A DNA stretch of 64,000 nt, taken from NCBI GenBank assembly GCA_027488255.1, contig JAIYBZ010000029.1:186001-250000 (forward strand), given 5' to 3'. The notes beneath the pieces were generated by a model. The model ran no database searches and was not told the origin of the DNA. It worked only from the letters and a program-made list of their open reading frames with translations. The DNA is from Comamonadaceae bacterium. Its GTDB lineage: Bacteria > Pseudomonadota > Gammaproteobacteria > Burkholderiales > Burkholderiaceae_C. A program made the translations under genes and the position numbers. Below, piece by piece: positions 8,940-19,698 of the stretch (position 1 is its first letter; the number at the start of each line of letters is the position of its first letter).

Positions 8940-9125
8940 TTACTTGGCAGCAGATGCGTCAGCAGCAGGAGCTGGAGCAGCGGCAGCAGGAGCGGCAGAT
9001 GCGTCAGCAGCAGGAGCGGCAGCAGCAGGAGCTGGAGCGGCAGGAGCAGCAGCTTCTTCTTTTTTGCCGCAAGCGGACAAAGCAGCAGCAGCGATGATGG
9101 CGGCCAAAACGAGGGACTTGTTCAT
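8940..9125 (-). CDS. Small Ala/Pro-rich lipoprotein
   Basis: The 61-residue product starts MNKSLVLAAIIAAAALSACG. It has a signal peptide with lipobox LSAC and Cys19, then GKKEE, then about 37 residues made almost wholly of Ala, Pro, Asp and Ser in two near-copies of a PAADASAA unit. It would be anchored to a membrane as a short extended tail. The start at ATG 9125 follows an AAGGAAAA ribosome site; a longer frame to 9236 is rejected because it would read through the leader. An 18-bp perfect palindrome lies 26 bases upstream. Similar tiny lipoproteins occur in Burkholderiales; no function is known to me. Confidence 0.75.
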   Translation of the reverse strand: MNKSLVLAAIIAAAALSACGKKEEAAAPAAPAPAAAAPAADASAAPAAAAPAPAADASAAK

Positions 9126-9151
9126 GATGATTTTCCTTATAGGGGTTGATA

Positions 9152-9169
9152 ACAATTTCCGGAAATTGT
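9152..9169. promoter_or_regulatory. 18-bp perfect palindrome upstream of the small lipoprotein gene
   Basis: The bases ACAATTTCCGGAAATTGT equal their own reverse complement with no central spacer. The site lies 26-44 bases upstream of the lipoprotein start codon. Such spacer-free palindromes usually bind dimeric regulators as DNA; as RNA it would make only a poor hairpin because it lacks a loop. The binding protein is unknown. Confidence 0.5.
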
Positions 9170-9307
9170 CGAAGCGAACAGAAAGTTGGCTAAGACCGAG
9201 ACAAAAGCACTCGAGCTCTTTCGTTCTCAGTCTCAAATTATAGCGTTTTCCCTAGGTGGCCGCAGAAAACCCTCATAAAACTGACATGAATCCTTCAAAG
9301 GACCTGT

Positions 9308-10444
9308 TCAGAAGGGCTTTTCGGCCAAAGGCTTCAACCAGTCGGCAGACATCCAATCGCACAGTGCGGCTTGGGCATCGTCGCTCAATTTTGCACAAGA
9401 AGCTGCTGAAAGCTGTCTTTTGTCAGCCAATTGACGCAACAAACGGGCATCTTTGCCCGCAACTCGGAAACTTTCGCCGTTGATAAACAGATGCCGATGG
9501 TCGTACATCATTTTGCTGCGCCGATCCAATTGCACGCCCTGCGACAAATCCGATGGCGCCTCGGAGCCCTCAAACCAAACATTCGATTTCGGCTCAGTCA
9601 GATACTCACCCAACAAGCTGTCAAGCAAATCTGGATTTTTAAGCGCTTTTTCAACCACTTGGCGCGAAAAGACAGACAAAGAGGCCGGGATAGCCGCCGG
9701 TGTGTCCACCGCGGCTTGCCCGGGGTCGGCGTACAAGGTTTCACCGAGCGCCTCAAACGACTCATCGGCCAGCCCCAATAACAATTCCCGGGCCAATTCG
9801 CCTTGTTGTGGGGCCCTGAATCCAATCGACCAGGTCATGCACTCCCCCTCGGCCACCCCATCGTGCGCGTACTTGGGCGGCAGGTAGAGCATGTCACCGG
9901 GGTTGAGCACGAACTCATCTTCAGCCTCAAAATTTTGCAAAATTTTGAGAGGCACATCGGGCTGCAAACTCAAATCTTTTTGACGTCCAATGCGCCAGCG
10001 CCGTTGCCCGTGGGCTTGCAGCAGAAACACGTCATAGCTGTCAAAGTGCGGGCCCACACCGCCGCCATCGGTGGCATAACTGATCATCAGGTCGTCCAGA
10101 CGGGCATCCGGTACGAAGCGAAATTGCTGCAAAAAGGCATGCACGCCGTCGTGGTGCAAATCCACGCCCTGCACCAAAAAAGTCCACTTCTTTTGGCTGA
10201 ACGGCGGCAAGTTGCGCTTGTTCAAAGGGCCATGGCGCATTTTCCAACCCTTCTCAGAGGCCACGATCAGCCGCGACTCGACCCCCTCTTGCCCTGCCAA
10301 ATTCACCAACTCAGCGCGGTTCACGCAAGGTACAAAATCAGCGAAGGCATTGCGCACCAACAAAGGCTTTTTTTGCCAGTGCCGCTTCATGAATTGGCGG
10401 GGCGTCAAGCCCCCAAGCAGGGCCAAAGGCAGATCGGTGTCCAT
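9308..10444 (-). CDS. roxA: Ribosomal protein uL16 arginine 3-hydroxylase (JmjC-type ribosomal oxygenase)
   Basis: This 378-residue 2-oxoglutarate/Fe(II) oxygenase belongs to the YcfD/RoxA family, which hydroxylates an arginine of ribosomal protein L16. The JmjC cupin shows the iron facial triad His133, Asp135 (GPHFDSYD) and His194 (KYAHDG), with a typical NPGDMLYLPP strand between. The winged-helix C-terminal domain follows from about residue 290. The start is ATG 10444, preceded by AGGAAATTGAG; an ATG at 10495 would add 17 unlike residues. It is divergent from the FKBP gene with 96 bases between starts. The substrate assignment is by family, not directly visible. Confidence 0.88.
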   Translation of the reverse strand: MDTDLPLALLGGLTPRQFMKRHWQKKPLLVRNAFADFVPCVNRAELVNLAGQEGVESRLIVASEKGWKMRHGPLNKRNLPPFSQKKWTFLVQGVDLHHDGVHAFLQQFRFVPDARLDDLMISYATDGGGVGPHFDSYDVFLLQAHGQRRWRIGRQKDLSLQPDVPLKILQNFEAEDEFVLNPGDMLYLPPKYAHDGVAEGECMTWSIGFRAPQQGELARELLLGLADESFEALGETLYADPGQAAVDTPAAIPASLSVFSRQVVEKALKNPDLLDSLLGEYLTEPKSNVWFEGSEAPSDLSQGVQLDRRSKMMYDHRHLFINGESFRVAGKDARLLRQLADKRQLSAASCAKLSDDAQAALCDWMSADWLKPLAEKPF

Positions 10445-10540
10445 CTCAATTTCCTGGTGATCGGCCCTTCCAAAGGGCCAAGGGCTAAAAGCCATGCGAA
10501 AACAGCCAAAAATGGGCCGTCAAACTGCGACAATTGTCCT

Positions 10541-11074
10541 ATGGAAATCAAGACACCTTCCGTGGTCGCACTGACCTGGACACTCAAAGACACGCTGGGC
10601 GAAGTTCTGGACACCTTGGACGAGCCGGTTGAATTTTTCATCGGGGGACAAGACCTGTTGCCCAAGATCGAAGAGGCACTGCAAGGCCATGAGCCCGGCG
10701 CCAAAGTCGATCTGCATTTGGAGCCCGAAGACGCCTTTGGCGACTTTGACGAAAACCTGCTGTTTTTAGAGCCGCTGGCCCTGTTTCCTGCGGGTTTGGA
10801 GCCGGGACTCACCATCGAGGGGACCGCCCTGCCTGCGGGTTGCAACCCCGATGCCCCGCGCAACGCACTCTACACCGTGACCGAAATCTATCCCGAGCAC
10901 GTGGTGTTGGACGCCAACCATCCCTTGTCGGGCATCGCACTGCGTTTGCACCTGAAGGTGGAAGCGGTGCGCGAACCCACCGAAGCCGAGGTGGGCAGTG
11001 GCAGTTGTGGCACCGGCTTTTTCAAGATTGAAGTGGCGGACGAAGGCACCGCCACTGGGCCCACCTTGCACTGA
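10541..11074 (+). CDS. SlyD-like FKBP-type peptidyl-prolyl cis-trans isomerase
   Basis: This 177-residue prolyl isomerase/chaperone has the SlyD arrangement: an FKBP N-terminal strand pair (VVALTWTLKDTLGEVLDT), the GGQDLLPKIEEALQGHEPG helix (35-53), then 'EPEDAFGDFDENLLF' and the inserted flap domain. A conserved DANHPLSG segment near residue 125 returns to the FKBP core. It lacks the His-rich metal-binding tail of E. coli SlyD and ends with a short Gly/Thr-rich tail, so the nickel role of SlyD is doubtful. The start ATG 10541 has no Shine-Dalgarno sequence but follows GACAAT by six bases (candidate leaderless gene). Confidence 0.85.
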   Translation: MEIKTPSVVALTWTLKDTLGEVLDTLDEPVEFFIGGQDLLPKIEEALQGHEPGAKVDLHLEPEDAFGDFDENLLFLEPLALFPAGLEPGLTIEGTALPAGCNPDAPRNALYTVTEIYPEHVVLDANHPLSGIALRLHLKVEAVREPTEAEVGSGSCGTGFFKIEVADEGTATGPTLH

Positions 11075-11087
11075 GCGGCCAGCCCGC

Positions 11088-11537
11088 TTATTTTTTGCCG
11101 GTGGAGCCGTAACCGCCTTCACCGCGTTCGCTCGGGGCCGCAAACTCAGTGACCACCCGAAAGCTGGCCTGCACCACCGGAACAATCACCATTTGCGCGA
11201 TGCGCTCCATCGGTTCGATGGTGAAGGCCACATCGCTTCGGTTCCAAGCGCTGACCATCAACTGGCCTTGGTAGTCGCTGTCAATCAATCCCACCAAATT
11301 GCCCAACACAATGCCGTGCTTGTGGCCCAAGCCGGAACGCGGCAGCAGCATGGCCGCATAGCCAGGGTCTTTCAAATGCACGGCAATGCCCGTGGGCACC
11401 AACTGCCAAGCATTGGGCTGCAGCGTCAGGGGGGCTTCAAGGCAAGCGCGCAAGTCCAGCCCGGCACTGCCGGGCGTGGCGTAAGCGGGCAACTGATCGG
11501 CCATGCGGGCATCGAGGATTTTGAGGTCAATGTTCAT
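11088..11537 (-). CDS. dut: dUTP diphosphatase
   Basis: The trimeric dUTPase makes dUMP and keeps uracil out of DNA. At 149 residues it has all five motifs: [12 protein letters not shown] (motif 1), [11 protein letters not shown] (2), [11 protein letters not shown] with the catalytic Asp (3), ERIAQMVI (4) and the flexible Gly-rich [11 protein letters not shown] tail (5). The start is ATG 11537 ([12 protein letters not shown]); an upstream in-frame start at 11594 would add 19 unlike residues. coaBC lies 64 bases upstream on the same strand, and the coaBC-dut order is common in proteobacteria, so an operon is likely. Confidence 0.95.
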   Translation of the reverse strand: MNIDLKILDARMADQLPAYATPGSAGLDLRACLEAPLTLQPNAWQLVPTGIAVHLKDPGYAAMLLPRSGLGHKHGIVLGNLVGLIDSDYQGQLMVSAWNRSDVAFTIEPMERIAQMVIVPVVQASFRVVTEFAAPSERGEGGYGSTGKK

Positions 11538-11601
11538 GAAGACTCCGAATTGAAGGCGGTGAGCGTGGAGGGGTGCCCGTGGGTGGAGCCCCAAATTGGC
11601 A

Positions 11602-12813
11602 TCAAGTCAGTCGGCGGGCAATGTCGGCGACCAAGTCAAAGGCCAAGGCTTGTTTGCTGGCATGGGGCAACTCGCGCGCGCCTTTTTCGTCCACCAAGAG
11701 CAAGGCGTTGTCGTCTTGCCCAAAGGTGGCCGGGCCGATGTTGCCCACCAAAAGTGGTACCCCTTTGCGTTGGCGCTTGGCCGTCGCGTGCGCCAGCAAG
11801 TCGTGACTTTCGGCGGCAAACCCCACACAAAACAGTTGCCCCGAAAGCGCCCGTGAGGACTGTGCCACGGTGGCCAAAATATCGGGGTTCTCGACAAATG
11901 CAAGTTGCGGGGTTTGGCCCGAACCGTCTTTTTTGATTTTCTGATCGGCCGCTTGGGCGGGACGCCAGTCGGCCACCGCGGCAGTGGCGATGAACACGTG
12001 CGCGCGCTCGACATGCTGCATGACGGCGTGTTGCATTTGCTGGGCCGACTGCACATTCACCCGCCCCACACCACGCGGGGTGGGCAAGTGCACAGGCCCA
12101 GCGACCAGCGTCACCTGTGCGCCGGCCATTTGCGCGGCGCGGGCAATGGCAAAGCCCATCTTGCCGCTCGACAAATTGGTGATGCCTCGCACCGGATCAA
12201 TGGCTTCATAAGTGGGGCCGGCCGTCACCAGCACCGACTTGCCCGCGAGCAACTTGGGGGTAAAAAAGGCCTCAAGTTCTTGCAAAATTTCTTCGGCCTC
12301 GAGCATGCGGCCATCGCCGGTTTCACCGCAGGCTTGATCGCCCTGACCCACATCGAGCACATGCACGCCATCGGCCCGAAGTTGGGCCACATTGCGCTGG
12401 GTGGCGGGGTTGGACCACATTTCGCGGTTCATGGCCGGGGCCACGATGAGGGGCACGCTGTCCAAAGGCCGCGCCAGGCACATCAGGCTGAGCAACTCAT
12501 CTGCGCCGCCATGCAGCAGTTTGGACATGAAGTCGGCGCTGGCCGGGGCCACCACAATCGCATCGGCCTCACGGCTCAAATTGATGTGGGCCATGTTGTT
12601 GGCTTCGCGCGGATCCCACTGCGAGGTGTAGACCGGACGGCCCGACAAAGCTTGCAGCGTGACGGCGGTCATGAATTGCTCTGCGGCTTGGGTCATGACG
12701 ACCTGAACCGTGGCCCCCGCTTTGACCAAAGCGCGGCAAAGTTCAGCCGATTTGTAGGCGGCAATGCCCCCTGACAAACCCAAAACAAGGTGTTTTCCAG
12801 CCAATGTGCTCAT
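11602..12813 (-). CDS. coaBC: Bifunctional phosphopantothenoylcysteine decarboxylase/phosphopantothenate-cysteine ligase
   Basis: This 403-residue fused enzyme carries out two steps of coenzyme A synthesis. The CoaC half has the flavin-binding GGIAAYK loop (15-21), active-site His76 (NMAHINLS), the PAMN motif with Asn129 and Cys162 on the flap ([13 protein letters not shown]). The CoaB half begins with [17 protein letters not shown] near residue 197 and includes SSGKMG and the [10 protein letters not shown] segment. The length is typical. The start is ATG 12813; a weak -10-like TACATT lies seven bases upstream on the minus strand with no ribosome site, so it may be leaderless. It is divergent from pyrG. 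Confidence 0.95.
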   Translation of the reverse strand: MSTLAGKHLVLGLSGGIAAYKSAELCRALVKAGATVQVVMTQAAEQFMTAVTLQALSGRPVYTSQWDPREANNMAHINLSREADAIVVAPASADFMSKLLHGGADELLSLMCLARPLDSVPLIVAPAMNREMWSNPATQRNVAQLRADGVHVLDVGQGDQACGETGDGRMLEAEEILQELEAFFTPKLLAGKSVLVTAGPTYEAIDPVRGITNLSSGKMGFAIARAAQMAGAQVTLVAGPVHLPTPRGVGRVNVQSAQQMQHAVMQHVERAHVFIATAAVADWRPAQAADQKIKKDGSGQTPQLAFVENPDILATVAQSSRALSGQLFCVGFAAESHDLLAHATAKRQRKGVPLLVGNIGPATFGQDDNALLLVDEKGARELPHASKQALAFDLVADIARRLT

Positions 12814-12827
12814 GCGCAGAAATGTAG

Positions 12828-14537
<1,710 letters not shown>

Positions 14538-14558
14538 CCGCCACCCAAGGACTGCCTC

Positions 14559-15413
14559 ATGAAACTGTGTGGATTTGATGTTGGCCTGAACCGCCCCTTC
14601 TTTCTGATTGCAGGAACCTGCTCGATTGAAGGGCTGGAGATGTCCTTGCAGGTTGCCGGGCAAATGAAAGAAATCTGCACGGCCTTGGGCATCCCCTTGA
14701 TTTACAAGGGCTCGTTTGACAAGGCCAACCGATCTTCGGGCAACACCCCACGCGGTGTGGGCATGGATGCCGGCTTGAAAATCTTGGACGAAGTGCGCCG
14801 GCAAATTGGCGTGCCCATCTTGACCGACGTGCACGACGAGTCGCAGGTCAAAACCGTGGCCAGCGTGGTCGATGTTTTGCAGACCCCCGCTTTCTTGTGC
14901 CGACAAACCGATTTCATCCGCGCAGTGGCCCAGTCGGGCAAACCGGTGAACATCAAAAAAGGGCAGTTTTTGGCGCCGTGGGACATGAAAAATGTCATCG
15001 ACAAAGCCCGCAGTGCGGCGCGCGAAGTCGGGCTGCCAGAAGACCAGTTTTTGGCCTGCGAACGGGGCGTGAGCTTTGGCTACAACAACTTGGTCGCCGA
15101 CATGTCGAGCTTGGCCGAGATGCGCAAGACGGGCGCCCCGGTGGTGTTTGATGTGACCCACTCGGTGCAAAAGCCCGGAGGCCAAGGCACCAGCAGCGGC
15201 GGCGCGCGCGAGATGGTGCCCGTGCTGGCCCGCGCGGGCGTGGCGGCAGGGGTGGCCGGTTTGTTCATGGAAACCCACCCCAAACCGGCCGAAGCGTGGT
15301 CGGATGGCCCCAATGCAGTGCCACTGGGCAAGATGAAAGCCTTGCTGGAAACCTTGGTTCAACTTGATTCCGTCACCAAAAAGAATCCATTTTTAGAGGA
15401 CGATTTCACATGA
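14559..15413 (+). CDS. kdsA: 3-deoxy-8-phosphooctulonate synthase
   Basis: KdsA joins arabinose 5-phosphate and phosphoenolpyruvate to form Kdo 8-phosphate for lipopolysaccharide. The 284-residue TIM barrel shows the GTCSIEG strand, [12 protein letters not shown] phosphate-binding segment, [10 protein letters not shown], '[16 protein letters not shown]' and [14 protein letters not shown], all diagnostic. Its last codons overlap the start of the DUF1330 gene (ATGA at 15410-15413), so those two are translationally coupled. Metal-dependence subclass was not determined. Confidence 0.96.
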   Translation: MKLCGFDVGLNRPFFLIAGTCSIEGLEMSLQVAGQMKEICTALGIPLIYKGSFDKANRSSGNTPRGVGMDAGLKILDEVRRQIGVPILTDVHDESQVKTVASVVDVLQTPAFLCRQTDFIRAVAQSGKPVNIKKGQFLAPWDMKNVIDKARSAAREVGLPEDQFLACERGVSFGYNNLVADMSSLAEMRKTGAPVVFDVTHSVQKPGGQGTSSGGAREMVPVLARAGVAAGVAGLFMETHPKPAEAWSDGPNAVPLGKMKALLETLVQLDSVTKKNPFLEDDFT

Positions 15414-15697
15414 GCGGCTATATCATCGCCAACGTGCAGGTGACCCATCCTGGGCAGTACGAAGAGTACAAAAAATGGTCCACCTTGGCCATGCAAGCGC
15501 ACCACGCTGAGGTGTGCGTGCGCGGCGGGCAAGTGGAGGTGCTGGAGGGGGATTGGTCACCCGAGCGCTTGGTCATTCTGAAGTTTCCCACCTTTGCGGC
15601 CGCCAAGGCGTTTTATGAAACCCCCGAATACCGCCAAGCGCGCGAGGCCCGAGCGGGTGCCGCGATCATGCGCATGGTGGTGGTCGAAGGTCTGTGA
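15410..15697 (+). CDS. DUF1330 family protein
   Basis: This 95-residue dimeric alpha-beta barrel protein of the DUF1330 family begins [20 protein letters not shown]. The conserved features are the N-terminal strand, the [11 protein letters not shown] turn and the [21 protein letters not shown] helix region typical of the family. The biochemical role is unknown. The start codon overlaps the kdsA stop, and eno follows after 37 bases. Its place inside the kdsA-eno series is seen widely in Burkholderiales, which suggests a housekeeping role, but that is inference. Confidence 0.85.
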   Translation: MSGYIIANVQVTHPGQYEEYKKWSTLAMQAHHAEVCVRGGQVEVLEGDWSPERLVILKFPTFAAAKAFYETPEYRQAREARAGAAIMRMVVVEGL

Positions 15698-15722
15698 GTC
15701 TGTTTTTTATTTCCAACTTTGA

Positions 15723-17021
<1,299 letters not shown>

Positions 17022-17030
17022 TCGATCGCT

Positions 17031-17306
17031 GTGGGCAATCGCATCGTCCCCATCGTGTTGGTCACCTTGTTGGTGATCTTGCAGGGCCAACTTTGGTTGG
17101 GCCGGGGCGGTGTTCCCACAGTGGCAGAGCTGGAGCGTGAGCTGGCCCAACAAAAAGCGACCAACGAAGAAGCGCGTCGCAAAATCGAACAACTCAGTGC
17201 CGAGGTCAATGACCTGAAGGAAGGGTTGAACATGGTCGAAGAGCGCGCGCGCCATGAATTGGGCATGGTCAAACCGAATGAAATCTACGTTCAGATCGCC
17301 AAATGA
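17031..17306 (+). CDS. ftsB: Cell division protein FtsB
   Basis: FtsB is a small bitopic divisome protein acting with FtsL and FtsQ. The 91-residue product starts at GTG 17031 (MGNRIVPIVLVTLLVILQGQ), with one transmembrane helix at about residues 5-20. It is followed by a short WLGRGG turn and a coiled coil over residues 30-75 (ELERELAQQKATNEEARR...), ending in the ERARHELGMVKPNEIY motif typical of FtsB. It lies ten bases after eno. The 3' end overlaps the probable start of the next P-loop gene. Confidence 0.92.
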   Translation: MGNRIVPIVLVTLLVILQGQLWLGRGGVPTVAELERELAQQKATNEEARRKIEQLSAEVNDLKEGLNMVEERARHELGMVKPNEIYVQIAK

Positions 17307-17952
17307 AGGCACAGGTCTGACGAGCAGCACCAAGGCCTCCCGCACACGTCGTGTGGCGGTCTTAGGGGCGCAAAAAACGGGCAAAACTTGGCTGGCCCAT
17401 GCCTTGGCTTCGGTCTTGCCCGACTGCCACATTGCCGACTCCCCTCCCCTCTTGAACGCCGTGCTGGGCCATTGGCGGTTCAACGACGCCAGCCTTTATC
17501 CCCAAGCCTTGGCGCAACACGCACAGTTCGAGGTCACCTTGTTGATGGGGCTGGATGGGGCGTGGTTGTCAGAAGCGCCGAATGGGAAGGCAGAGGGGCA
17601 GGCTCAGGATCAAACACAGGTTCAAGCACAGGCTCAAGCACAGGTTGAAGTACAGGCCCACGTGCAGGCCGATGCGCTGGCTCTCGCGCAGCGCAGTCAA
17701 ATCGACACGCTGCTCAGGCAGGCCCTCGACCAAGCCGGCTGCCGTTACCACGTGGTTTATGGCCAAGGGCCGCAGAGGCTGAACAATGCATTGCTGGCAC
17801 TGGGTTTGCCTAGCCTAGACCCCACGGCACATGAGGTGCGAGAGCAATCGCAATTTGCGATTCATCGCGGACGAACGGTGTGGCAGTGCAACGCGTGCAG
17901 CGACCCCGACTGCGAGCACCAATTGTTCACGGGGCTGTTGGCCCAGCGCTGA
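17278..17952 (+). CDS. P-loop protein with a Gln/Ala-rich repeat insert
   Basis: About 224 residues. Near the start it has a Walker A-like loop GAQKTGKTWLA, preceded by the strand RRVAVLG, which resembles small nucleotide-binding proteins of the NadR/ATPase type. Residues about 109-135 are a low-complexity insert of Gln, Ala and Val with a 6- or 12-base DNA period (cag gct caa gca). The C-terminus has 'CNACSDPDCEHQLF', a possible metal site. The start is uncertain: ATG 17278 overlaps ftsB, while CTG 17317 or GTG 17353 would not. It is the last gene of the pyrG-eno series. I do not know its function. Confidence 0.6.
   Translation: MKSTFRSPNEGTGLTSSTKASRTRRVAVLGAQKTGKTWLAHALASVLPDCHIADSPPLLNAVLGHWRFNDASLYPQALAQHAQFEVTLLMGLDGAWLSEAPNGKAEGQAQDQTQVQAQAQAQVEVQAHVQADALALAQRSQIDTLLRQALDQAGCRYHVVYGQGPQRLNNALLALGLPSLDPTAHEVREQSQFAIHRGRTVWQCNACSDPDCEHQLFTGLLAQR
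17590..17672 (+). repeat. Gln/Ala-coding short tandem repeat
   Basis: An imperfect array with a 6/12-base period (units such as caagcacaggtt and cacaggctcaag) lies inside the P-loop gene. It keeps the reading frame, coding alternating Gln with Ala or Val, and could vary in length between strains by slippage. Confidence 0.7.
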
Positions 17953-17997
17953 AGCGTGTCGGCGGCAATGTGCTTTGCGCCGGCCGCCGGAAGAAGC

Positions 17998-18996
17998 TCA
18001 GTGCACGGGGCCGCCGGGCAAATTGTTCGGCAAATCGGCCGGCAAACCGGTGAACAAACCTGCCGCATCCACCGGATCAAAGCGGTACTGAGCGCCGCAA
18101 AAGTCACACCCCACTTCGACTTGGCCTTGCTCGGCGATGATGCCTTCAACTTCTTCGGTGCCCAGACTGCGAATCATGCGACCCACGCGTTCGCGGTTGC
18201 AACGGCAAGCAAAGCGCGGACCTGTTTCGCCAATGAAGGGCTCAAACCGTGCCAGGGGCTCTTCCCAATACAAACGGTGCAAGATGGTTTCTGCGTCCAA
18301 GCCCAGCAGCTCTTCACGCTTCAGGCTTTTCGTCAAGATCGAAATGCGGCTGAAATCTTCACTTTGACCCAGCACCGACTCGCGCAACAGCGAATCGGTT
18401 TTGCCGGCCAAATTGCCTTCGCCCTCAACGGGCAAGCGTTGGATCAGCAAACCCGCCGCCACTTTGTCATCGGCCGCCAACACCAACACCGTGTCCAATT
18501 GCTCCGACTGCAGCATGTAGTGCTCGAGCACTTCGCTGATGTTTTCCAGCTTTTCGCCACGGTCGCCAAACAAAGGCACCACGCCTTGGTAGGGCTGTTG
18601 CCCGGGCAAGCGGTCTTGTGGGTCCAAGGTGATGGCGCATCGGCCTTCGTTGTTCACATTCACCATCTGGCTCAGGCTCGCGTCTGGCGCCACCTCGCCC
18701 ACTTGCGTGCACGTGGCACGCAGACTGAGGTCTGGCTGCACTTCCACTACGCCCAACTTCACCGGACCATCGCCAAAAATCTGCAACACCAACGCGCCAT
18801 TGAACTTGATGTTGCCCTGCATCAGCACGCCGGCCGCAGCCATTTCGCCCAACAACTGCCGCACCGGCGCGGGGTAAGCACCCGTCTCGGTGTTGGCCGC
18901 ACGGCGCGCCAAAATGTCTTGCCAAGCATCGGTCAAGCGCACCAACATGCCGCGCACCGGCAGGCCTTCGAAAATAAATTTATGGAGTTCTGACAA
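17998..18996 (-). CDS. hslO: Hsp33 redox-regulated chaperone
   Basis: Hsp33 is a holdase switched on by oxidation. The 332-residue protein has the C-terminal zinc centre as Cys264-x-Cys266 and Cys297-x2-Cys300, with the same 31-residue spacing as in E. coli. The N-terminal domain contains GNIKFNGALVLQI and DPQDRLPGQQPYQGVV. Translation appears to start at TTG 18996 (MSELHKFIFEGLPVRG), a non-ATG start chosen because the family begins this way. It ends with a Pro/Gly/Leu-rich tail beyond the zinc domain. It is convergent with the P-loop gene and 93 bases downstream of the carbonic-anhydrase-like gene. Confidence 0.93.
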   Translation of the reverse strand: MSELHKFIFEGLPVRGMLVRLTDAWQDILARRAANTETGAYPAPVRQLLGEMAAAGVLMQGNIKFNGALVLQIFGDGPVKLGVVEVQPDLSLRATCTQVGEVAPDASLSQMVNVNNEGRCAITLDPQDRLPGQQPYQGVVPLFGDRGEKLENISEVLEHYMLQSEQLDTVLVLAADDKVAAGLLIQRLPVEGEGNLAGKTDSLLRESVLGQSEDFSRISILTKSLKREELLGLDAETILHRLYWEEPLARFEPFIGETGPRFACRCNRERVGRMIRSLGTEEVEGIIAEQGQVEVGCDFCGAQYRFDPVDAAGLFTGLPADLPNNLPGGPVH

Positions 18997-19089
18997 AGTG
19001 CTATCTACGGCCTTGGGGGCTGTTCCTCGAAATAGTGAATGGGGTCGCTGGCGGCGCTGACAAACTCAATGTTTTTCAAGCCTTGTGTT

Positions 19090-19614
19090 TCAAGCCAAGC
19101 GCTTCAAACCGGCTTTGAATCGGTGGGCGTTTTCAATGTAGTGCTGGGCACTCAAGCGCAGGCCTTGGATCTGTTCGGGGGTCAATTCGCGCACCACTTT
19201 GGCGGGGGACCCCATGATCATGGAGCCGTCTGGAAACTCTTTGCCTTCGGTGACCAAGGAGCCGGCGCCCACGAGGCAATTTTTACCGATTTTGGCGCCG
19301 TTCAAGACCACCGCACCAATGCCAATCAGCGACTCATCGCCAATGGTGCAACCGTGCAGCATGACCATGTGGCCGACCGTGACGTTTTTGCCCACCGTGA
19401 GGGGTTTGCCCACGTCGGCGTGCAACACGCTGCCGTCTTGGATGTTGCTGCCTTCGCCAATTGAAATCGTTTCGGTATCGCCACGAACCGTGACGCCAAA
19501 CCACACACTGGCATTGGCCGCAAGGTGAACCGCCCCCATCACTTGCGCGTTGTCCGCAATCCAGGCGCTCTCCGCCACTTCGGGGGTGTGCGAGTCGAGT
19601 TGGTAAAGGGCCAC
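19090..19614 (-). CDS. Gamma-carbonic-anhydrase-like left-handed beta-helix protein
   Basis: This 174-residue protein of the YrdA/PaaY type forms a trimeric left-handed beta-helix of hexapeptide repeats. The putative metal ligands His65, His82 and His87 and the conserved Arg44-Gly-Asp46 and Gln59 are present, as in gamma carbonic anhydrases. Catalysis is not proven for many members, so carbonic anhydrase is only a possible activity. The start is GTG 19614, with AGGAG seven to eight bases upstream. It faces the DUF455 gene across a 14-bp palindrome that could form -10 elements in both directions. Confidence 0.88.
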   Translation of the reverse strand: MALYQLDSHTPEVAESAWIADNAQVMGAVHLAANASVWFGVTVRGDTETISIGEGSNIQDGSVLHADVGKPLTVGKNVTVGHMVMLHGCTIGDESLIGIGAVVLNGAKIGKNCLVGAGSLVTEGKEFPDGSMIMGSPAKVVRELTPEQIQGLRLSAQHYIENAHRFKAGLKRLA

Positions 19615-19646
19615 GGGCGTCTCCTGTCGAGGGTGGGGTTTGAAAA

Positions 19647-19660
19647 CCTACAATTGTAGG
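19647..19660. promoter_or_regulatory. 14-bp palindrome providing TACAAT on both strands
   Basis: CCTACAATTGTAGG is self-complementary. It gives a -10-like TACAAT at 19649-19654 on the plus strand and the same hexamer at 19653-19658 on the minus strand. The divergent yrdA-like and DUF455 genes start 33 and about 39 bases away. It is a candidate shared, overlapping pair of promoters or an operator. Confidence 0.5.
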
Positions 19661-19698
19661 GATGCTCACGCCCTGTCGTGGGCCATGATGCGGATGCC

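Noticed and set aside
8943..9060. CRISPR-like or satellite repeat suggested by the gca/cag-rich periodic sequence
   Set aside because: The period is that of Ala/Pro codons in a lipoprotein gene; units are short, unspaced and in frame.
17590..17672. Possible CRISPR or minisatellite
   Set aside because: The repeat has no spacers and codes Gln/Ala in frame within the P-loop gene.
19662..19688. An eight-codon open frame (ATG 19662) directly after the plus-strand TACAAT, a possible leaderless leader peptide
   Set aside because: Position fits a leaderless start, but the frame is only eight codons and nothing in its residues suggests attenuation; chance is the simpler explanation.
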